This document shows, in pieces, positions 6,664 to 11,497 of a DNA stretch of 13,833 nucleotides. Every line of letters begins with the position of its first letter. Position 1 is the first letter of the stretch. The notes under the pieces are model-generated. The model worked only from the letters and a program-made list of their open reading frames with translations, ran no database searches and was not told where the DNA came from. The translations under genes were made by a program, and so were the position numbers. This DNA is from Candidatus Parcubacteria bacterium (GTDB taxonomy: Bacteria; Patescibacteriota; Microgenomatia; UBA12405): NCBI GenBank assembly GCA_023443725.1, contig JAEZTF010000018.1:1-13833 (forward strand), read 5' to 3'.

Positions 6664-7542
6664 ATGAAAAAAATAGTTGCCCCACTATTTATAGTGTTGA
6701 GTATTTTATATCTAGGATTGGGAATAAAACAAATTGAAGCTAAAACAGTGACTCCAACTATAGAACTAAGTCCAACAGCAACCCCAACAGCGATACCAAC
6801 AGTGGTCGAAATAAAAACTAATTTAGTAGAAAATAAGATTGAAAAAGTTGACTATAAAGTAGAAAAGTTTAACGGGGTAAATGGATTGAAGGTATTGATT
6901 AGTTGGGCAATGAGTCGAGGAGTGGCAAGTAATACTATAGTACTATTATTATTGTTGCCATTAGTAGCCACATTAATATCAGCTTTGCATTATATTGGAG
7001 GTTTGTCGGGTTATGGAATTTTTATGCCAACAATGATTTCGATTGCTTTTATTGCTACAGGTATATTTGGAGGATTGGTGTTGTTTGCTATGATTTTGTT
7101 AATTTCAATTTTAGGAAGTTTTATTCTGAAAAAATTAAAATTACATTTTTGGCCAGCTAGAGCGATTAGTTTACTTTTTATATCTTTGGGAACGTTTTTG
7201 TTGATGATGGCATCTTCCTATGTGAGATTGATTGATATTAGACAAATTTCAATTTTTCCAATTTTGTTTATGATCTTATTGGCTGAAGAATTTACCAGAA
7301 CACAAATGGTTAAAAGCCGAGGTGAAGCAAAAAAATTAACAATTGGAACTATTGTACTGGCAATAACCGGAGCAATTACCATGAATTTTGCTTGGTTACA
7401 AAAAATTGTTTTAGAATACCCAGGTTTAGTAGTAATTTTGGTCTTAGTAATTAATTTATTAGTAGGAAATTATACAGGAATAAGGTTGTCGGAGATAAAC
7501 AGATTTAAGGGTGGAATTAGAGAAAAGAAAGATCGTAAATAG
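6664..7542 (+). CDS. 7TM membrane protein of the inactive-transglutaminase-associated family, without the transglutaminase domain
   Basis: A 292-residue protein. It has an N-terminal signal or anchor segment (about 4-22), a Thr/Pro-rich linker (about 28-47, with PTATPTAIPT), a charged stretch to about 72, and then a core of six to seven hydrophobic segments between about 92 and 272. The core contains HYIGGLSGYGIFMPT near 106-120, which fits the 7TM domain usually fused to an inactive transglutaminase. The tail is basic and cytoplasmic. In other bacteria that protein is encoded beside an alpha-L-glutamate-ligase-like ATP-grasp enzyme and a RimB-like protease, and exactly such a gene follows 19 bp downstream. 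The usual extracytoplasmic transglutaminase-like domain is absent, replaced by the short linker. The role is probably a membrane platform for the ligase; its exact function is unknown. Confidence 0.75.
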   Translation: MKKIVAPLFIVLSILYLGLGIKQIEAKTVTPTIELSPTATPTAIPTVVEIKTNLVENKIEKVDYKVEKFNGVNGLKVLISWAMSRGVASNTIVLLLLLPLVATLISALHYIGGLSGYGIFMPTMISIAFIATGIFGGLVLFAMILLISILGSFILKKLKLHFWPARAISLLFISLGTFLLMMASSYVRLIDIRQISIFPILFMILLAEEFTRTQMVKSRGEAKKLTIGTIVLAITGAITMNFAWLQKIVLEYPGLVVILVLVINLLVGNYTGIRLSEINRFKGGIREKKDRK

Positions 7543-7561
7543 ATTAATAAACAAAACAAAC

Positions 7562-8929
7562 ATGTTTAATTTAAGAAAATACCGTCAATTTTTGACTAAA
7601 AATGAGAGAAATAAGGTGTATTTGAGAAAGAATACTATGGCGGGTAAAGCAGTAGCTGATAGTAAATATAAAACTAAAAGATTGTTGATGAAGACTGGAG
7701 TGGCGGTACCAGAACTAATTGCCAGATTTAAAAACAATAACGATTTGGAAAAATTCAGATGGGAAAACTTGGAAGGTAATTTTGTAATTAAACCAGAATC
7801 TGGTTATGGTGGAGAGGGAATCATAATTATTCGAAAGAGAGGAAAATATGCGGGGGATTGGCAAAAAATGAATGGAGAAATTGTAACGAGTATGGATTTG
7901 GCAATGCATTGTCAAGAAATATTATCAGGAAAATACAGTTTACATTCGATGCCAGATAAAGCATTAGTGGAAGAAAGAATAAAAATTCATCCGCTTTTTT
8001 TGGCTTTGACTAAATGGGGAACTCCAGATATTAGAGTGATTGTTTATAACCAGGTGCCGGTGATGGCCATGTTTAGAATTCCAACAGAAAAATCTGGAGG
8101 TAAGGCAAATTTACATCAGGGAGCAATTGGTTTGGGAATTGATTTGGCTACCGGAATAACTACTTTTGGAGTGGAAGGTGGAGGTGATCCAGTTTTAAAA
8201 ATTTATGATTATGGTAAGAAAAAATATCGAAAAGTAAATGGAATCAAAATTCCTTTTTGGAAAGAGATTTTGGAAACGGCAATTAATTGTCAAAAAGCAG
8301 TTCCAAGTTTGGGATTTATGGGAGTGGATATAGTGCTGGACAAAGAAAAAGGTCCAGAAGTATTGGAAATAAATGCGAGACCGGGACTATCGATTCAAAT
8401 TTGTAATAAAGCAGGATTGAGAGCTCGAATGGAAAAGGTTGATGAAGTTGAGGTAAGAAGCGTGGAGCATGCAATAACTTTGGCTAAATATTTATTTGGA
8501 GAAAGTTTTTTTGATAAGATCGAGGCTAAAGAAAAAAACAAAATGATTGAATCCGAAGAAACTATTAGAATCAAAATTCCAAAAGGATTTAACCCAGAAT
8601 TGGATAAATCTAAAATAATTAAACAAGGAAAACATCATCGAGTAATAGAGGTAAAAGCAAAGATAGATACTGGGGCATTGAGAAGTTCAATTGATGAAAA
8701 ATTAGCCAATAAACTGGGATTGTTGACTGAAGATAAAATTCTTTATTATCGTCATTATAAATCAGCTTTAGGTAAGGCTCATGAAAGACCAGTGGTGGGA
8801 TTAACTTTTTGGATTAAAGGTAAAAAAATTATGACAGCAGTGAATGTGGCTAATAGAGAAGGTTTGAGAACCAGATTTTTGATTGGTAGAAAAGATCTTA
8901 ATGGTTTTTTGATTAGTACAAAAAAATAA
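7562..8929 (+). CDS. ATP-grasp alpha-L-glutamate-ligase-like enzyme fused to a RimB-like retropepsin-fold domain
   Basis: A 455-residue fusion. Residues 1-310 form a RimK-type ATP-grasp ligase: the nucleotide-binding strand FVIKP with Lys77, a Gly-rich loop SGYGGEG at 80-86, EER at 137-139, DIR at 156-158, Asp256, and the metal-binding EINARPG at 269-275. A charged linker leads to residues 335-455, which resemble the ATP-dependent zinc protease/RimB family with a retropepsin-like fold: IDTGA with Asp369, and RTRFLIGRKDLNGFLIS near the C-terminus. ATP-grasp ligases of this kind join amino acids to peptides or proteins through acyl-phosphates; RimB-like proteins are thought to process such tags. 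Substrates here are unknown. A GTG at 7511 would add 17 residues and overlap the previous gene; I choose the ATG at 7562 because homologues begin near this point. Confidence 0.85.
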   Translation: MFNLRKYRQFLTKNERNKVYLRKNTMAGKAVADSKYKTKRLLMKTGVAVPELIARFKNNNDLEKFRWENLEGNFVIKPESGYGGEGIIIIRKRGKYAGDWQKMNGEIVTSMDLAMHCQEILSGKYSLHSMPDKALVEERIKIHPLFLALTKWGTPDIRVIVYNQVPVMAMFRIPTEKSGGKANLHQGAIGLGIDLATGITTFGVEGGGDPVLKIYDYGKKKYRKVNGIKIPFWKEILETAINCQKAVPSLGFMGVDIVLDKEKGPEVLEINARPGLSIQICNKAGLRARMEKVDEVEVRSVEHAITLAKYLFGESFFDKIEAKEKNKMIESEETIRIKIPKGFNPELDKSKIIKQGKHHRVIEVKAKIDTGALRSSIDEKLANKLGLLTEDKILYYRHYKSALGKAHERPVVGLTFWIKGKKIMTAVNVANREGLRTRFLIGRKDLNGFLISTKK

Positions 8930-8940
8930 ATTTTAAAATT

Positions 8941-8946
8941 TAAAAT
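8941..8946 (+). promoter_or_regulatory. Possible -10 element before the second ATP-grasp gene
   Basis: TAAAAT six bases before the ATG at 8953, the spacing seen at other starts in this window. The region is almost pure A/T, so a chance match is quite possible, and the gene may simply be read from the upstream promoter. Confidence 0.25.
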
Positions 8947-8952
8947 ATAAAT

Positions 8953-9828
8953 ATGACAAATAAAATTGTGGTTTTTGGAGGGAATGTTAAAGGTTCTAAA
9001 TTTTTAGAATTAAAAGAAGCGGCGGAAAAGCTGGGAGTAGATTTGGAATTGATCAGTTACAAACAACTAAGTTATGAAACAGAAATAGGAAAAATTTTGA
9101 TTGATGGAAAAGAAATGAAAGATTATGATGTATATTTTTTTAGAAATACCAAAAATTATTGGGAAGAAGTGAGTTTGATTTTGGATAATATTGATAAGAA
9201 TAAAATTGTAGTCGATCCGATTGTGAGAAGTGGAAGGCCAGGAGATGTATGTAAGGCTTATCAAATGTTGGTGTTGAGTCAAGCTGGTTTGCCAGTACCA
9301 AGAAGTATTTATGGAAGTTTAAGTTATCTTAAAAAAGAAGCAGTAAAAAAGTTTGAATTTCCAATGATCATTAAAGGTAGTCGAGGAGATAGAAGAAGAC
9401 AAGTGTTTAAGGTTTATGAAAAGGATGATTTTAAATCTAGAATCGAAGAGTTGGAATTAATTGAGAAATCAGGCGAAAATAAATATATGTTGCAAGAATA
9501 TATCGTCAATAAGGAAGATTTTAGAGTAATGGTATTGGGAGACAAAGTTTTAGGAGTGATGAGAAGAGGAATTGGTGACAATCCAAGACTTAAAAATGTG
9601 TTTGAAAAAACTGATTTACCAGAAAGTGTAAAAAAACTGGCGGTGGAAGCAGCTAAAAAATGCGGGATTTGGATTGCGGGGGTAGATGTGGTATTTAGAG
9701 ATAATAATATGAGTAAACCATTGTTTTTTGAGGTAAATAGAACGCCAAACTATACAAGATTTGTGGAAGTTACCCATATTGATGTAGCTAGTGAAGTAGT
9801 AAAATTTTTAGCTAACTTGGAAAAATAA
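8953..9828 (+). CDS. RimK-like ATP-grasp ligase
   Basis: A 291-residue protein of usual RimK-family size. An N-terminal Rossmann-like pre-ATP-grasp part (1-95) includes FFRNTKNYW. The ATP-grasp region follows, with Lys101, PMIIKGSRGDRRRQ at 137-150 (Lys141), MLQEYI at 179-184 (Glu182), DFRVMVLG at 189-196, Asp245 in VDVVFRD, and the metal site FFEVNRTPN at 258-266 (Glu260, Asn262). It should catalyse ATP-dependent amide or peptide bond formation between an amino acid and an amine acceptor; the substrate cannot be read from sequence. It is only distantly similar to the ligase domain of the preceding gene, 23 bp away, so the cluster holds two different ligases that may act in sequence or on different acceptors. 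Confidence 0.85.
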   Translation: MTNKIVVFGGNVKGSKFLELKEAAEKLGVDLELISYKQLSYETEIGKILIDGKEMKDYDVYFFRNTKNYWEEVSLILDNIDKNKIVVDPIVRSGRPGDVCKAYQMLVLSQAGLPVPRSIYGSLSYLKKEAVKKFEFPMIIKGSRGDRRRQVFKVYEKDDFKSRIEELELIEKSGENKYMLQEYIVNKEDFRVMVLGDKVLGVMRRGIGDNPRLKNVFEKTDLPESVKKLAVEAAKKCGIWIAGVDVVFRDNNMSKPLFFEVNRTPNYTRFVEVTHIDVASEVVKFLANLEK

Positions 9829-9845
9829 AAACAATAAGGTAGACT

Positions 9846-9850
9846 GGAGG
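9846..9850 (+). promoter_or_regulatory. Shine-Dalgarno GGAGG with unusually short spacing
   Basis: GGAGG lies only two bases before the ATG at 9853, and is the only strong anti-SD match at a start in this window. Either the spacing is tolerated or initiation uses a later in-frame Met (residue 7 or 11), which would give a more normal distance and still keep the conserved ERGAIP-like region. Confidence 0.5.
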
Positions 9851-9852
9851 AT

Positions 9853-10314
9853 ATGAAACTACTATATATAATGCTCATTTCGATGGTTCCTTTGATTGAA
9901 CAGAGGGGAGCAATTCCAGTGGGTATTTTGGCTTATCATTTAAATCCATGGTTAGTATTTTTGGTAAGTTTGTTGGGTAGTTTTATACCAGCACCATTTA
10001 TTTATTTCTTCTTTAATAAAATTCTAGAATTAATGAAAAAAATTAAAGCGTTACATAAATTCACTGATTTTGTAGAAAATAAAGTTCAAAAAGGTTCAAA
10101 AAAATTGGAAAAATATAAAGAAATTGGATTAATTAGTTTTGTGGGAATACCATTGCCAACAACAGGTCTTTGGACAGGAACTGCTGTAGCGGCTTTTTTA
10201 GGATTAGATTTTAAAAAATCAATGTTGTGTGTATTTTTAGGTGGAATTATATCAGCAGTAATAATAACAATAGTATCGGTAGTAGCTCCAGCAATTTTAG
10301 GGTTGCACGCATAA
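9853..10314 (+). CDS. Small-multidrug-export family membrane protein (COG2426 type)
   Basis: A 153-residue protein with a hydrophobic N-terminal segment, the family hallmark EQRGAIPVG at 16-24, a helix at about 31-53, a basic amphipathic middle (58-90), PLPTTGLWTG at 100-109, and a C-terminal hydrophobic helix at about 122-148. Length and motif order match the small multi-drug export protein family. It is predicted to be a membrane transporter, though the true substrate of the family is poorly established. It follows the RimK-like gene by 24 bp on the same strand, so it may export or take up a compound connected with the ligase cluster; this is inferred from position. Confidence 0.8.
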   Translation: MKLLYIMLISMVPLIEQRGAIPVGILAYHLNPWLVFLVSLLGSFIPAPFIYFFFNKILELMKKIKALHKFTDFVENKVQKGSKKLEKYKEIGLISFVGIPLPTTGLWTGTAVAAFLGLDFKKSMLCVFLGGIISAVIITIVSVVAPAILGLHA

Positions 10315-10345
10315 ACTTAGGGGTATTTAAATTTGTTTAGGTTAC

Positions 10346-10354
10346 TGCTAAAAT
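10346..10354 (+). promoter_or_regulatory. Extended -10 promoter of tRNA-Ile
   Basis: TGCTAAAAT is an extended -10 whose expected start point lies about eight bases before the mature tRNA 5' end at 10369. No clear -35 is seen. The same transcript would run into the tRNA-like repeat and nuclease gene. Confidence 0.5.
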
Positions 10355-10368
10355 ACTGATACTTTTAC

Positions 10369-10445
10369 GGGTGATTAGCTCAGTTGGTTAGAGCACCGTC
10401 CTGATAAGACGGGGGTCGGAGATTCGAGTTCTCCATCACCCACCA
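10369..10445 (+). tRNA. tRNA-Ile (anticodon GAT) with encoded CCA
   Basis: A complete cloverleaf: acceptor GGGTGAT/ATCACCC with discriminator A, D stem GCTC/GAGC, anticodon stem CCGTC/GACGG around the loop CTGATAA (anticodon GAT), five-base variable loop GGGTC, and T stem GGAGA/TCTCC around TTCGAGT. CCA is encoded at 10443-10445. It stands alone rather than in an rRNA operon. Its 3' part is repeated twice in the next 400 bp. Confidence 0.97.
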
Positions 10446-10450
10446 TATTA

Positions 10451-10510
10451 GTTAGAGCAGTCCGATGTCCATCGGACGGGTCGGATTAATAATTTTTATA
10501 TCACCCACCA
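10451..10510 (+). repeat. tRNA-Ile-derived partial repeat, copy 1 (upstream of the nuclease)
   Basis: Aligns with tRNA-Ile 10387-10445: GTTAGAGCA is identical, the anticodon arm is replaced by an 18-bp palindrome (10460-10477), and GGGTCGGA is identical. The next 14 bases (T arm) are replaced by AT-rich sequence of the same length, then ATCACCCACCA is identical again. The 5' acceptor strand and most of the D arm are missing, so it cannot fold as a tRNA. Its last A (10510) is the first base of the nuclease start codon. Confidence 0.85.
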
Positions 10511-10785
10511 TGGTTGGATATTTATATATCCTAAAGTCTTTAAAAAATCAGAGATTTTATATTGGAAGTACAGATAATTTAGAAAGAAGAGTTTTTGAAC
10601 ATAATTCGGGCTTTGAAAAGAATAAATTTACTAGAAACAATCGTCCATTTGAGTTGGTTTTTTCTCAAGAATATGAAAGTTTAAAAATTGCTAGACAAAT
10701 TGAATATAAATTGAAAAGTTTTAAGTCGAGAAAAATTATCGAGGAGATAATTAAAGATAAAATTTGCCTTTTAAAGATTAATTAG
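10510..10785 (+). CDS. Solo GIY-YIG endonuclease (UPF0213/YhbQ-like), bracketed by tRNA-like repeats
   Basis: A 91-residue single-domain nuclease. The GIY-YIG core is YLYIL at 4-8 and FYIG at 16-19, with the conserved Arg near 26-27 (NLERRVFEHN), His31, and the metal-binding Glu65 in IEYKLK. RPFELVF at 45-51 and the Lys-rich C-terminus are typical of the short UPF0213-type proteins. Such enzymes are presumed DNA nucleases; cellular roles are mostly unknown and some behave like mobile genes. The upstream in-frame ATG at 10465 lies inside the palindrome, and translation from there would read tRNA-like DNA, so I choose 10510, which begins the recognisable domain. Start and stop codons both overlap the tRNA-derived repeats: ATG shares the A of CCA, and the TAG lies in the TTAGAGCA of copy 2. 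Confidence 0.88.
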   Translation: MVGYLYILKSLKNQRFYIGSTDNLERRVFEHNSGFEKNKFTRNNRPFELVFSQEYESLKIARQIEYKLKSFKSRKIIEEIIKDKICLLKIN

Positions 10786-10839
10786 AGCAGTCCGATGCAC
10801 ATCGGACGGGTCGGAGATTCGAGTTCTCCATCACCCACA
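10781..10839 (+). repeat. tRNA-Ile-derived partial repeat, copy 2 (downstream of the nuclease)
   Basis: TTAGAGCA is followed by the same 18-bp palindrome (10790-10807, central bases CA instead of TC). About 31 bases identical to the tRNA-Ile 3' end follow, with an intact T arm, ATCACCC, and ACA where the tRNA has ACCA. The D arm and 5' acceptor strand are missing. The nuclease stop codon lies within its first bases. Confidence 0.85.
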
Positions 10840-10842
10840 AAA

Positions 10843-10869
10843 TTGACTTTGATAATTGAAAAATATAAT
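10843..10869 (+). promoter_or_regulatory. Promoter (-35 TTGACT, -10 TATAAT) of the DUF5684 gene
   Basis: TTGACT at 10843-10848 and TATAAT at 10864-10869, with a 15-bp spacer that is slightly short. Seven bases later comes ATG at 10877, predicting a leaderless or almost leaderless mRNA. It sits immediately after tRNA-like copy 2. Confidence 0.55.
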
Positions 10870-10876
10870 ATTGTGT

Positions 10877-11311
10877 ATGGATGAATACAATGTGGACTAT
10901 AATTCTATACAAACTGAATTAGATCAATTGAGACTTCAAGATGTTGCTAAAGCAGAATATTCGAGACAGATGTTGGAAAGAACCACTTCAATCTCTAGTG
11001 CACTTTATTTGGTGATAGTAGTTTTAATGGCAGCGTCAGTATGGAAAATTTTTGTGAAGGCAGGAGAAGCTGGATGGAAATGTTTTATACCAATTTATAA
11101 TATGGTCGTATTTTTGAAAATTCTTAAATTGTCAGCATGGTACATACTATTGTTATTTATACCATTGGTGAATTTTGTTATTGGAGTATCAATAGTTGTT
11201 AAAACAGCTAAAGTATTTGGTAAGTCGACTGGTTTTGCTTTAGGAATGTTGTTTTTGCCTTTGATTTTTTATCCAATATTAGCTTTTGGAAAGAGTGAAT
11301 ATATAGGCTAG
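10877..11311 (+). CDS. DUF5684 family membrane protein
   Basis: A 144-residue protein with a polar, acidic N-terminus (1-35), a first helix at about 41-60, and then the DUF5684 pattern: WKIFVKAGEAGWKCFIPIYN at 56-75, a hydrophobic stretch at about 87-108, AKVFGKSTGFALGMLFLP near 111-128, and a C-terminal helix ending FGKSEY. Function of the family is unknown. A TTG at 10856 would extend it by seven residues, but that codon lies between the -35 and -10 elements, so the ATG at 10877 is preferred. Confidence 0.82.
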   Translation: MDEYNVDYNSIQTELDQLRLQDVAKAEYSRQMLERTTSISSALYLVIVVLMAASVWKIFVKAGEAGWKCFIPIYNMVVFLKILKLSAWYILLLFIPLVNFVIGVSIVVKTAKVFGKSTGFALGMLFLPLIFYPILAFGKSEYIG

Positions 11312-11354
11312 ATAATTGCAATTAAATTTTCTGAAAAAAAGTTTTAGTTAATTT

Positions 11355-11363
11355 TGATAGAAT
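11355..11363 (+). promoter_or_regulatory. Extended -10 before the 42-aa membrane peptide gene
   Basis: TGATAGAAT (TG-n-TAGAAT) ends five bases before the ATG at 11369, again predicting a leaderless transcript, here covering the small gene and the GH18 gene. No -35 is evident. Confidence 0.4.
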
Positions 11364-11368
11364 TTAGT

Positions 11369-11497
11369 ATGAAGAAAGGAAAAGTTTTTACTATTGCAGG
11401 AATTGGGTTAACTTCATTTTTATTAACTTTTGGTGGAGTTAAGAATTTTTGGAGAACGATAAGATTTGGATTGTTGAAATTGTTTAGAAATAAATGA
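11369..11497 (+). CDS. Small membrane peptide, 42 aa, overlapping the GH18 gene
   Basis: An ATG-initiated reading frame of 42 residues: a basic N-terminus (MKKGK), a hydrophobic segment at about 6-24, then a basic amphipathic tail rich in Phe, Leu, Arg and Lys (KNFWRTIRFG, LLKLFRNK). It resembles a single-pass small membrane protein with the positive end inside. Its TGA overlaps the ATG of the next gene as ATGA, a typical coupled-gene junction, and a -10-like element stands just upstream. These features make it a likely real gene. No family is recognised. Confidence 0.6.
   Translation: MKKGKVFTIAGIGLTSFLLTFGGVKNFWRTIRFGLLKLFRNK

Noticed and set aside
7511..7561. GTG start for the ATP-grasp fusion gene, overlapping the 7TM gene by 32 bp
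   Set aside because: The added 17 residues look unlike a family N-terminus, while the ATG at 7562 gives an ordinary 19-bp gap.
10460..10477. The palindrome as a rho-independent terminator of tRNA-Ile
   Set aside because: A GC-rich stem is possible, but it is followed by GGGTCGG with no T-run, and it sits exactly in the anticodon-arm position of a tRNA copy.
10465..10509. Upstream in-frame ATG of the GIY-YIG gene, adding 15 residues
   Set aside because: It starts inside the palindrome and would translate tRNA-derived DNA; the recognisable domain begins at the ATG of 10510.
10781..10839. A second functional tRNA gene after the nuclease
   Set aside because: The T arm and 3' acceptor strand are intact, but the D arm and 5' acceptor strand are missing and the anticodon arm is a palindrome with no standard loop.
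10451..10839. A CRISPR array or group I intron around the tRNA
   Set aside because: Only two repeats far apart with a gene between them, so not an array; the tRNA itself is uninterrupted and no intron core sequence is visible.
10856..10876. TTG start for the DUF5684 gene
   Set aside because: The codon lies between the -35 and -10 of a good promoter, and ATG follows seven bases after the -10.
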